Part shown: positions 17,434 to 25,292 of the stretch, piece after piece | How the letters are laid out: each line of letters opens with the position of its first letter | Position numbering within the stretch: position 1 is the stretch's first letter | Assembly (NCBI GenBank): GCA_017528345.1 | Contig: JAFXOX010000047.1 | Coordinates: 25,628 to 89,627 of the forward strand | Source of the DNA: Desulfovibrio sp. | Lineage (GTDB): Bacteria; Desulfobacterota; Desulfovibrionia; Desulfovibrionales; Desulfovibrionaceae | Length of the DNA: 64,000 nucleotides | Direction: 5' to 3' | The notes under the pieces: model-generated | The model's input: only the letters and a program-made list of their open reading frames with translations | Database searches by the model: none | Told to the model about the DNA's origin: nothing | Translations under genes and position numbers: made by a program

Positions 17434-18729
17434 ATGCGAAAAAAAAAGCAAGCGGCTCCAAGCCTTTCCTCTGACACGGCTCTCAATCTCACGGATCTCA
17501 AAAACTGTTCCATGCAGGAACTGATGACGCTGACCGAGCAGTATGACATTGAAAACGCCAGTTCCATGCGCAAGCAGGAATTGATCTTTGCCCTGCTCTC
17601 CTGCGCTTCGGAAAACGGGGGCATCAACGGCGACGGAGTGCTTGAGATCCTGCCCGACGGCTTCGGCTTTCTGCGTTCTCCCCTGAGCAGCTATATGCCG
17701 GGCCCGGATGATATCTATGTTTCTCCCTCGCAGATCAGACGCTTTGCCCTGCGCAAGGGCGATGTGGTTTCAGGGCAGATTCGCCAACCCAAGGAGGGTG
17801 AACGTTATTTTGCTCTGCTCAAGGTCACACAGATCGGTTTTGAGGAGCCCGAGCTTGCCAAAAATCTCGTCCTCTTTGACAATCTCACCCCCATCTATCC
17901 CAACAGACAGCTGATCATGGAGACCACCGGCAAGAACTACTCCAACCGGGTCATTGATCTGCTCTCCCCCATAGGCCTTGGCCAGCGCGGACTGATCGTG
18001 GCCCCGCCGCGCACCGGCAAAACCGTTCTCCTGCAGTCCATGGCCAATGCCATCTGCGACAATAATCCCGACGTCACCCTGATCATTCTGCTCATTGACG
18101 AGCGCCCAGAAGAAGTCACGGACATGGAACGTACGGTCAAAAAGGCCGAAGTCATCAGTTCGACCTTTGACGAGCCGCCGCAGCGCCATGTGCAGGTCTG
18201 TGAGATGGTTCTGGAAAAAGCCAAACGTCTGGTCGAGCGCAAGAAAGATGTGGTCATTCTTCTTGATTCCATCACCAGACTCGGCCGCGCCTACAATGCC
18301 GTGACCCCCTCTTCGGGCCGTGTGCTCTCAGGCGGTCTTGACGCCAATGCGTTGCAGCGGCCCAAACGCTTCTTCGGGGCAGCCCGCAATATTGAAGAGG
18401 GTGGCAGTCTGACCATTATTGCCACGGCCCTCATCGACACAGGCAGCCGCATGGATGAGGTCATCTTTGAGGAATTCAAGGGCACGGGCAATATGGAAAT
18501 CTACCTCGATCGCCATCTCTCAGAAAAACGCGTTTTCCCAGCCATTGACATCAACAGGACCGGCACCCGCAAAGAAGATCTGCTCCTTGACGAAGATACC
18601 CTGAACAGAGTCTGGATTCTGCGCAAAGTGCTCTCGCCCATGTCTCCCACCGAAAGCATGGAATTTCTCCTGGACAAGATGCAGGGCACCAAGAGCAATA
18701 AAGATTTTCTCAATGCCATGGGCAAATAG
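17434..18729 (+). CDS. rho: Transcription termination factor Rho
   Basis: The 431-residue hexameric RNA helicase carries out Rho-dependent termination. It has the N-terminal helical domain ([15 protein letters not shown]), the RNA-binding cold-shock-like domain ([15 protein letters not shown]), Walker A APPRTGKT at 190-197, the Q/R-loop region and [11 protein letters not shown] with [20 protein letters not shown]. The ATG at 17434 precedes the conserved start of the domain but has no Shine-Dalgarno. A TTG at 17365 with GGAGGG about 25 nt upstream, across a weak GCAG-loop-CTGTGC stem, would add 23 residues. Which start is used is open; the rest of the gene is certain. Confidence 0.95.
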   Translation: MRKKKQAAPSLSSDTALNLTDLKNCSMQELMTLTEQYDIENASSMRKQELIFALLSCASENGGINGDGVLEILPDGFGFLRSPLSSYMPGPDDIYVSPSQIRRFALRKGDVVSGQIRQPKEGERYFALLKVTQIGFEEPELAKNLVLFDNLTPIYPNRQLIMETTGKNYSNRVIDLLSPIGLGQRGLIVAPPRTGKTVLLQSMANAICDNNPDVTLIILLIDERPEEVTDMERTVKKAEVISSTFDEPPQRHVQVCEMVLEKAKRLVERKKDVVILLDSITRLGRAYNAVTPSSGRVLSGGLDANALQRPKRFFGAARNIEEGGSLTIIATALIDTGSRMDEVIFEEFKGTGNMEIYLDRHLSEKRVFPAIDINRTGTRKEDLLLDEDTLNRVWILRKVLSPMSPTESMEFLLDKMQGTKSNKDFLNAMGK

Positions 18730-18766
18730 AACGTGAGGCGTACACCCCATACCCCAAAATTTTTTC

Positions 18767-18796
18767 TTGGCAGTTCTTGAGATTTTACGCTAGCAT
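18767..18796 (+). promoter_or_regulatory. Possible sigma-70 promoter of gdhA
   Basis: TTGGCA, an 18-nt spacer and TAGCAT, ending 62 nt before the gdhA start. No hairpin terminator separates rho from gdhA, so read-through is also possible. Confidence 0.3.
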
Positions 18797-18858
18797 AGTT
18801 TGCTTTTTCACCAAAAGCACTCTCTACAACGTTCTTTTTCCAATTTGCGGAGGTTTCC

Positions 18859-20214
18859 ATGGCATCGTATGCTGAAAACGTTATGTGTGAGCTCAAACAG
18901 CGCTATGCCTACCAGCCTGAATTTCTGCAGGCCGTGTCGGAAGTACTGGAGAGCCTCTCGCCCATCCTCAACAAATGCAAGAAATATCAGGATTACAAAA
19001 TCCTTGAGCGCATTGTTGAACCTGAACGTACCATTTCCTTTCGCGTAGAATGGGTCGACGACAAAGGTCAGATCCAGGTCAACCGCGGCTACCGCATTCA
19101 GTTCAATTCGGCCATCGGTCCCTACAAAGGTGGCATCCGCCTGCACCCCAGCGTCAATCTGAGCATTCTCAAATTCCTGGGCTTTGAGCAGATCTTCAAA
19201 AACTCCCTCACAAGCCTTCCCATCGGCGGTGCCAAGGGTGGATCGGATTTTGATCCCAAGGGCAAGAGTGACAACGAGGTCATGCGTTTCTGCCAGGCCT
19301 TTATGAATGAGCTCTATCGTCATATTGGCCCGACCATCGACGTGCCTGCCGGTGATATTGGCACAGGCGGCCGTGAGATCGGCTATTTCTACGGCCAGTA
19401 CAAGAAGCTGACCACACGCTATGAAGGCGTTTTGACCGGTAAAAATCTTCTCTTTGGCGGATCTTTGGCACGCACGGAAGCCACAGGTTATGGTGCTGTC
19501 TACTTTGCCCAGAGCATGCTTGAAGATCGCAAGCAAAGCCTCGAAGGCAAGGTCTGCACAGTGTCCGGTGCCGGCAATGTGGCCACCTACTGCTGCGAAA
19601 AGCTCTTACAGAACGGCGCAAAGCCTGTGACTGTGACCGACTCGCGCGGTATGATCTACGACAAAGACGGCATCAAGGTTGATGTGCTCAAACAGGTCAA
19701 GGAACAGGAACGCGCGTCCCTGACCCGTTACAAGGAGCTGGTGCCTTCAGCGGAATACACGGCTGTGGCTGATTATCCCAAGGGCATGCACAAGGTCTGG
19801 ACTGTACCCTGCTTTGCGGCTTTCCCCTGCGCCACACAAAACGAGCTGAACAAGGAAGATGCCCAGGTTCTGCTTAAAAATGGCTGCCAGTGCGTCACCG
19901 AAGGTGCCAATATGCCCTCCACTCTGGAGGCCGTGCACGCCTTTGTGGATGCCAAGATCGCCTATGGCCCGGCCAAGGCCGCCAATGCCGGCGGTGTGGC
20001 CACAAGCCAGCTGGAGATGGAGCAAAATGCCGGCATGCAAAGCTGGACCTTTGAAGAGGTGGACAATAAGCTGCACAAGATCATGCAGAATCTCCACCGT
20101 AATGCTGCTTCAACGGCTGAAGAGTTCGGCGCGCCCGGAAACCTGGTCTGCGGTGCCAATATCGCCGGCTTCAGAAAGGTTGCCGATGCCATGATTGCTC
20201 AGGGTGTCTGCTAA
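18859..20214 (+). CDS. gdhA: Glutamate dehydrogenase (NADP-type, hexameric family I)
   Basis: The 451-residue enzyme aminates 2-oxoglutarate to glutamate and is a main route of ammonium assimilation. The glutamate-binding segment GYRIQFNSAIGPYKGGIRLHP (near 80) and the active-site lysine in LPIGGAKGGSDFDP are present. The Rossmann domain starts with VSGAGNVATYCCEKL (near 235), and its GSGxGNVA-like motif and following residues suit NADPH. GGAGG lies 6 nt before the ATG. Length matches the bacterial 450-residue class. It ends at a strong terminator. Confidence 0.95.
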   Translation: MASYAENVMCELKQRYAYQPEFLQAVSEVLESLSPILNKCKKYQDYKILERIVEPERTISFRVEWVDDKGQIQVNRGYRIQFNSAIGPYKGGIRLHPSVNLSILKFLGFEQIFKNSLTSLPIGGAKGGSDFDPKGKSDNEVMRFCQAFMNELYRHIGPTIDVPAGDIGTGGREIGYFYGQYKKLTTRYEGVLTGKNLLFGGSLARTEATGYGAVYFAQSMLEDRKQSLEGKVCTVSGAGNVATYCCEKLLQNGAKPVTVTDSRGMIYDKDGIKVDVLKQVKEQERASLTRYKELVPSAEYTAVADYPKGMHKVWTVPCFAAFPCATQNELNKEDAQVLLKNGCQCVTEGANMPSTLEAVHAFVDAKIAYGPAKAANAGGVATSQLEMEQNAGMQSWTFEEVDNKLHKIMQNLHRNAASTAEEFGAPGNLVCGANIAGFRKVADAMIAQGVC

Positions 20215-20232
20215 TCTCACAAGCGTGTCTTT

Positions 20233-20267
20233 GAGCCGTCCGCCCCTTGCGGACGGCTCTTTTTTTG
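20233..20267 (+). terminator. Rho-independent terminator of gdhA
   Basis: Perfect 11-bp stem GAGCCGTCCGC/GCGGACGGCTC with a 5-nt loop followed by eight T residues. Confidence 0.9.
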
Positions 20268-20286
20268 TTAGATCAAGGAGTTTTCC

Positions 20287-22302
20287 ATGGATGGGCTGCT
20301 TTCTGACGTTATTGCACTCTTTCTGCTCTCTATTGTCGTCACCCTCTTCTGCAACCGCCTGAAGCTCCCCGTAACCGTAGGTTTTCTGCTCACAGGTGTG
20401 CTCTGTGGCCCCTATGCCCTGGGGGTGGTTTCCGATGTGGAGGCCATTGAACATATTGCCGACATCGGCGTTGCCATTCTGCTCTTCACCATTGGCATGG
20501 AGCTCTCGGGAGAGGCCTTAAACCGTCTGAAGCGTCCGGTCTTTCTGGGCGGCACATTGCAGATAGGTCTTACCATTCTCGCTGTGACCGCCTGCATGAC
20601 CTTTTTCCAGAGCAGCAGCTGGGAAAGGGGCATTTTCTGGGGCTGCCTTGTGGCGCTCTCCTCCTCAGCCATTGTCCTTCAAATCATGCAGAGTAAGGGG
20701 CAGACAAGCACGCCAGCCGGCCGCCTCTCTCTAGCCATTCTCGTCTTTCAGGACATCATGGTGGCTCCCATGCTGCTGTGTGTGCCGCTCCTTGCTGGCA
20801 ATCTCACCCTCTCCGTCAGTGAAGCCTTGATCTCCATTGGTAAAGTGGCGGGTATCTTGGGCGCGGTTCTGCTTGTTGCCCACTTTGGCCTGAACCGCCT
20901 TATGGAAATTGTCATGCGCAGCCGCACGCGCGAGATTCTTTTGACCACAACAGTTGGTCTGTGCATGGGCATGGCTCTCCTCACCCAGGAGTTGGGTCTT
21001 TCCCTCTCCCTGGGAGCCTTTTTGGCCGGTCTGATGCTCGCCAGATCCCAGTACAGCATGAGCGTGATCAGCGGTATCCTTCCCTACCGTGACATCTTCA
21101 TGAGCCTTTTCTTCATCTCTGTGGGGATGATGCTGAACATTGGCTACTGTGTCGATCATCTGGTCTACATTCTCGTGTGGACGGCGATCTTCATTATTTT
21201 CAAAACGTTACTGACGCTGCCCTCAGTGCTCGTCCAGGGCTATCCCCTCAAGGTGGCTGTCATTGTTTCCCTCTCTCTTGCGCAGGTGGGAGAATTCGCC
21301 TTCGTGCTCGCCAAGCAGGGTCTTGCCGCCAAACTCTTCTCAGACGAAGCCTATCAGGCCTTTCTCGCCATAAGCGTCCTGTCCATGATGATCACCCCTG
21401 GCATGATCGCCATAGCGCCCCGTGTGGGGCAGGCTGTCCAGGGCTGGCTACGGCGGCCGGCTGAACAGCCAGCGCTTAATGAATCCACGGAAGAGTCCTC
21501 AGAATCAACCAAGAACCTCGAAGATCACCTGATCATTGTGGGCTTTGGCATCAGTGGCAAGCATCTGGCCTATGTGGCCAAAAAATCTTCCATTCCCTAT
21601 ATCATTCTCGAGATGAATCCCGAGACTGTGGAAAAAAACCGCAAGGTCGAGCCCATTTTACACGGTGATGCCCAGGCGCCTGTTGTTCTTGAGCATCTAG
21701 GTGTCCACAAAGCGCGGATCATGGCCATTGTCATTTCCGATCCATCCGCTGTGCGGGCCATTACCACCGAAGCCAGACACATGAATCCCAATCTCTTCAT
21801 TGTTGCGCGCACGCGTTTTGTCACAGAGATCGCACCGCTGCGCAGACTTGGTGCCAATGCCGTGATCAGTGAGGAATTTGAATCCTCCATCGAAGTCTTT
21901 AATACCGTGCTCAGCCAGTATCTTGTGCCACGTCAGGACATCGACGCCTTTGCCTCGCAGATCCGCCAAAAAAACTACCGCATGATCCGCCGCATGAGCT
22001 ACAGCTCTTCGGAAAAATTCGATGTGATCATGTCCCATCTTCCCGATCTCTCCGTACAGGCCATGCGTATCACCAAGACCTCGCCTCTCCTGGGCCTTTC
22101 CCTGGCCCAGAGCGAGCTGCGCGCCAAATACAGTGTAACGGTCGTAGGGCTTTTGCGGGAGGGCACAGTCTATGCACCGGTAGACCCCAAGCTTGTCTTT
22201 GCCTGTGATGATATTGTCTATATTTTTGCCAAGAAAAATAACCTTTTTGCTATCAGTTCCCTCTTTCCCGATGCCCCCGAAGAAACCGACCCTAAAGCCT
22301 GA
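20287..22302 (+). CDS. Kef-type cation/proton antiporter with RCK (TrkA-N, TrkA-C) domains
   Basis: The 671-residue CPA2-family protein exchanges a monovalent cation, probably K+, for protons across the inner membrane. About 12 membrane segments fill residues 1-395, with FTIGMELS and ALSSSAIVLQIMQ...LAILVFQDIMVAPMLL typical of KefB/KefC-like carriers. A TrkA-N Rossmann domain starts near 413 (HLIIVGFGISGKHLA) and a TrkA-C domain occupies about 570-660. The cytosolic domains usually gate transport by nucleotide or ligand binding. AAGGAG precedes the ATG. No quinone-reductase partner (KefF/G) is adjacent, so glutathione-gated KefC function is not implied. Confidence 0.9.
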   Translation: MDGLLSDVIALFLLSIVVTLFCNRLKLPVTVGFLLTGVLCGPYALGVVSDVEAIEHIADIGVAILLFTIGMELSGEALNRLKRPVFLGGTLQIGLTILAVTACMTFFQSSSWERGIFWGCLVALSSSAIVLQIMQSKGQTSTPAGRLSLAILVFQDIMVAPMLLCVPLLAGNLTLSVSEALISIGKVAGILGAVLLVAHFGLNRLMEIVMRSRTREILLTTTVGLCMGMALLTQELGLSLSLGAFLAGLMLARSQYSMSVISGILPYRDIFMSLFFISVGMMLNIGYCVDHLVYILVWTAIFIIFKTLLTLPSVLVQGYPLKVAVIVSLSLAQVGEFAFVLAKQGLAAKLFSDEAYQAFLAISVLSMMITPGMIAIAPRVGQAVQGWLRRPAEQPALNESTEESSESTKNLEDHLIIVGFGISGKHLAYVAKKSSIPYIILEMNPETVEKNRKVEPILHGDAQAPVVLEHLGVHKARIMAIVISDPSAVRAITTEARHMNPNLFIVARTRFVTEIAPLRRLGANAVISEEFESSIEVFNTVLSQYLVPRQDIDAFASQIRQKNYRMIRRMSYSSSEKFDVIMSHLPDLSVQAMRITKTSPLLGLSLAQSELRAKYSVTVVGLLREGTVYAPVDPKLVFACDDIVYIFAKKNNLFAISSLFPDAPEETDPKA

Positions 22303-22499
22303 AGCGCTGGTCGGTACACGTTGTGAGCGGCACGGTCGTTCCTCTGGACAGGAGGCTGTAAGCACAAGCTGTTTTTGCAGAAAATGTCTGATTTGGCATA
22401 CTGCACCTCGCTGCCCAAAAAGAGTCCGAGATACTCTTGCGCAAAGGGGCCAAGAGGCTTAGGATGATGCTGAGCCGGCAAAGCTGCTCGGGAGGACCC

Positions 22500-22937
22500 A
22501 TGTCAGAAGTCTTTGACTGCAAAATGTGCGGCAGCTGCTGTGAAGGAACTGGCGGCATTGTCGTGAGTCCCAAGGATCTCAATCGTCTGGCCAGCTATCT
22601 GGCAATAAGCGAAGAGCAGGTCATTGAGCGCTACGCTGAATACGTGGGCAGCAAACTCAAACTGCGCAATGCCGAGAATGGCTGCTGTATTTTCTTTGCC
22701 AAGGACCAGGGCTGTCAGGTCCATGCCGGCAAGCCTGATATCTGCCGAGCCTGGCCATTTTTTCGGGGCAACCTCATTGATGCCGAGAGCTTTGCCATGG
22801 CCAAAGAATATTGCCCTGGCATCAAGCAGGGCGTCAGTCATCAGGCATTTGTCGAGGCAGGATACGCCTATCTGTCCCGTGAAGATCTCGTGGCCCACGA
22901 TGGCACCCAAGAAGCCAACGCCCTCATCCTGCAGTAA
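22500..22937 (+). CDS. YkgJ-family cysteine cluster protein
   Basis: The 145-residue protein has the N-terminal CxxCGxCC cluster (CKMCGSCC, residues 7-14) and later cysteines in GCCIFF, GCQVHAGKPDICRAWPFF and YCPG. This is the YkgJ/UPF0153 pattern predicted to bind zinc or an Fe-S cluster; its biochemical role is unknown. The ATG at 22500 has GGAGGA 6 nt upstream; a longer frame to 22437 has no RBS. The J-domain gene follows after 5 nt with no RBS of its own, so the pair is probably translationally coupled. Confidence 0.88.
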   Translation: MSEVFDCKMCGSCCEGTGGIVVSPKDLNRLASYLAISEEQVIERYAEYVGSKLKLRNAENGCCIFFAKDQGCQVHAGKPDICRAWPFFRGNLIDAESFAMAKEYCPGIKQGVSHQAFVEAGYAYLSREDLVAHDGTQEANALILQ

Positions 22938-22942
22938 CGATC

Positions 22943-23830
22943 ATGCGACGCAAACCACGCAAAATATCTCTCCTAGAATGCTACGAGATCCTCAAGATTG
23001 CCAAAGACGCAACTCTTGATGACGTCAAGCACGCCTATCGGCTCAGAGCCTTTGAGCTACATCCTGATCTCAACCCAGATGATCCTCTGGCCGGCAAAAA
23101 ATTTCAGCAGCTCAATGAGGCCTATGTGGCACTCTCCGCCCTGCTCGAGGCAAGACAGCAGGAAAGCCCGAAGACTGGCGACAAAGGCGAGGCCAAGACT
23201 GAGGCCAGAAGCGAAGCACACGACGAGAAGAAGGAAGAGGAAGAAAAGACTGACAAGGAACAAACTGATGAGGAGCAGGCCCAGCAGAAACGCCGTGAGC
23301 AGGCAGACAGGGCTTATGCCGAACAGGATGTCTTGCGTGATTTGCTCAACGATCCCTTTGCACGGCGCGTCTTTGAAGATATTTACCGGGAACTGAACAA
23401 GCAGCAGGCCGGGAAAAAAGCGGAAAAAGCAGAAGAGCCAAAGTCTGAACAGGAGCCAAAAAAAGAACAGCCCAAAGCAAGGGCTGCAAAAGAAAAAAAG
23501 CCTGAACGGCGAGAAACCTCACTGCATAAGGATAATCTTGCGTGGAACACACCTGCTTGGGAACAGCAAAAAGGGGTAGGTGGCTTTGTCAAAAACTGGT
23601 TTAAACGTCAAATTGACGAAGAGATTCATCTCACACTCCCTGCGCAGTCTCTTCTTCCTGGCAGAAAGGTTCGTCTGCAAATCCGTCACGGGATTGCAAG
23701 CGATGTGCATACCATTGAGGTAACCTTACCCAAGGACTTTGCCATTGGTAAACCCGTGCGCCTGCGCGGACTTGGCAAGCATGTGGGGCCCTGGCAAGGA
23801 GATCTCTATCTTATCCTTGAAAGCAGCTAG
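22943..23830 (+). CDS. J-domain protein with charged linker and DnaJ-type C-terminal domain
   Basis: The 295-residue protein starts with a J domain (about 10-72, HPD at 40-42), which would stimulate an Hsp70 ATPase. It lacks the DnaJ zinc finger and Gly/Phe region. Instead residues about 75-190 are extremely rich in Lys, Glu and Gln and are probably helical or disordered. A C-terminal domain of about 75 residues resembles half of the DnaJ/CbpA substrate-binding region (LPAQSLLPGRKVRLQI...GKPVRLRGLGKHVGPWQGDLYLIL). It is closest to CbpA-like class B proteins but shortened to one C-terminal sub-domain. Coupling to the YkgJ-family gene suggests a shared but unknown job. Confidence 0.85.
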   Translation: MRRKPRKISLLECYEILKIAKDATLDDVKHAYRLRAFELHPDLNPDDPLAGKKFQQLNEAYVALSALLEARQQESPKTGDKGEAKTEARSEAHDEKKEEEEKTDKEQTDEEQAQQKRREQADRAYAEQDVLRDLLNDPFARRVFEDIYRELNKQQAGKKAEKAEEPKSEQEPKKEQPKARAAKEKKPERRETSLHKDNLAWNTPAWEQQKGVGGFVKNWFKRQIDEEIHLTLPAQSLLPGRKVRLQIRHGIASDVHTIEVTLPKDFAIGKPVRLRGLGKHVGPWQGDLYLILESS

Positions 23831-23896
23831 ACTTTTTTTGTGCGCGTTCGTTGCGTTTTACGGTACCTGTGTGCATCAACTGCCAAAACACAGAGA

Positions 23897-23939
23897 CTCA
23901 AGAGATTGCCAAGCAAGGGCTTGCTGGCAAAATCTTGAG
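23897..23939. other. Long imperfect hairpin downstream of the J-domain gene
   Basis: CTCAAGA pairs with TCTTGAG, and inside it TTGCCAAGCAAG pairs with CTTGCTGGCAA with one bulged A. It lacks a T-tract, so it is not a classical terminator. It sits in the convergent gap between the genes ending at 23830 and 24074 and could protect a 3' end. Confidence 0.5.
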
Positions 23940-24073
23940 AATGCCGTCAAACTTTCTTTCCCGAAAATGATGTAGACCGAGATACGCTTGCGGTAGGCTT
24001 GATGAGGAGGGAAACAAATAGAGGCTAAAGCTGTGAGAGTTGGAATCCCTGCCCCTCACGTGCAGCAAAAATC

Positions 24074-24496
24074 TCAATAGGCCCGGATATATTCTTCAAG
24101 GCTGGTAACTTGGGAGGAACGACTTACCCAGTAGGCGGCGGCCCAAATCATCAGAGCTGTGGACTGTGTGTCATTGAGGTTCTGCACCTTGGCTTCCAGA
24201 CTGGATCTGCTGATGCCGTATTCCTCATCCACATGGGACAGTTCACAAACATCAGCCAGACGAAGCAAAAGATAGGATGTGCGGGCATTTTCAGGCTGCA
24301 GACGAACATCTTTATGGGCCACAATGAGAACTTTGAGCTCGCCTTCAGCAAACGTTTTCTTGATCTTGGCTATAGAACGAAAAAACGTATCTACAGCCCA
24401 GGGCAAAATAAATTCCGCCCCGGCACTCTTGGTCCGAAAGTATTCTTTCAGCCAGCGTTCCTGATCGCTGTTGATACGTGCTGCAACTTGTGGCAT
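24074..24496 (-). CDS. Hypothetical protein with ribbon-helix-helix-like N-terminus
   Basis: The 140-residue cytoplasmic protein has no confidently recognised family. The first 20 residues (MPQVAARINSDQERWLKEYF) look like the strand and first helix of a ribbon-helix-helix DNA-binding domain. The rest is helical, with LLLRLADVCEL and a Trp/Tyr-rich C-terminus. GGAGGAG lies 4 nt before the ATG, so the gene is clearly expressed. No toxin or other partner gene is adjacent. A DNA-binding role is only a guess from the N-terminus. Confidence 0.7.
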   Translation of the reverse strand: MPQVAARINSDQERWLKEYFRTKSAGAEFILPWAVDTFFRSIAKIKKTFAEGELKVLIVAHKDVRLQPENARTSYLLLRLADVCELSHVDEEYGISRSSLEAKVQNLNDTQSTALMIWAAAYWVSRSSQVTSLEEYIRAY

Positions 24497-24692
24497 AGCT
24501 CCTCCTGAAAAACTCTCACAAAATATCTGGACAGTTTTACTCTATCCTTTTCCTTAAAAGCTATCTTTAAAGAAGAATTTTGGCAAGCTTTTTTCGCAAA
24601 TTTACTTCAAATTTTTCCAAAGAAATTTTTTCAACTCCTGGTATGTCTACTATTCACAAGGCTTCCAGGATTTTTCACAAAAAGGACAGCGT

Positions 24693-25280
24693 ATGGATAA
24701 ACTCCCCATTCGTCGCGCCATTGTCAGTGTCACGGATAAATCTGGATTGGCTGATTTCGCCCGTTTTCTGGCTGAGCGCAAGGTTGAGATCGTCTCCACA
24801 GGTGGCACACAGAAAGCCCTGGAACAAGCAGGCGTACCGGTCACAGCCGTAAGCACTGTCACCGCATTCCCCGAGATTCTGGGCGGTCGCGTTAAAACCT
24901 TGCATCCGCACATCCACGCCGGCATTCTGGCCAATAAGGACAAAGCCGATCATCTGGCAACGCTTGAGAAACTCGGTATTGCGCCTTTTGATCTGGTCTG
25001 TGTCAATCTCTACGACTTTGCCGGAGCCGTTGAGCGCAACCTCTCTCTTGAGCAGGCCGTGGAGGAAATCGACATCGGCGGTCCTTGTATGCTCAGAGCT
25101 GCGGCCAAAAATTTCCACAGTGTGCTTGTGGTGCCCTCACCTGAGTGGTACCCGGCTGTTGAGGAAGAAATGGCCAAGGACGGAACTGTCAGCCTGGAAT
25201 TTCGCCAGAAGCTGGCCTCTCGCGCCTTTGACGCCACTTCCCGCTACGATTCCCTGATCACCTCCTATCTCAGACCATAG
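24693..25280 (+). CDS. purH: IMP cyclohydrolase, stand-alone PurH N-terminal domain
   Basis: The 195-residue protein is the MGS-like IMP cyclohydrolase half of PurH, which closes FAICAR to IMP in the last step of purine synthesis. Motifs are SVTDKSGL (10-17), STGGT (about 36-40), GGRVKTLHPHIHAGIL (near 67) and NLYDF with EIDIGGPCMLRAAAKNF. PurH is usually a bifunctional protein of about 520 residues; the AICAR formyltransferase half is missing and no remnant follows. AAGGA precedes the ATG. The stop TAG at 25278 is followed in the same frame by hflX coding sequence. Confidence 0.92.
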   Translation: MDKLPIRRAIVSVTDKSGLADFARFLAERKVEIVSTGGTQKALEQAGVPVTAVSTVTAFPEILGGRVKTLHPHIHAGILANKDKADHLATLEKLGIAPFDLVCVNLYDFAGAVERNLSLEQAVEEIDIGGPCMLRAAAKNFHSVLVVPSPEWYPAVEEEMAKDGTVSLEFRQKLASRAFDATSRYDSLITSYLRP

Positions 25281-25292
25281 GCGGGTTGTGCT

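Noticed and set aside
18767..18796. Sigma-54 promoter before gdhA (TTGGCA near TTGAG)
   Set aside because: The spacing between the GG and GC elements is wrong for sigma-54.
23897..23939. tRNA-like or terminator structure after the J-domain gene
   Set aside because: No T-loop or anticodon features and no T-tract; described only as a hairpin.
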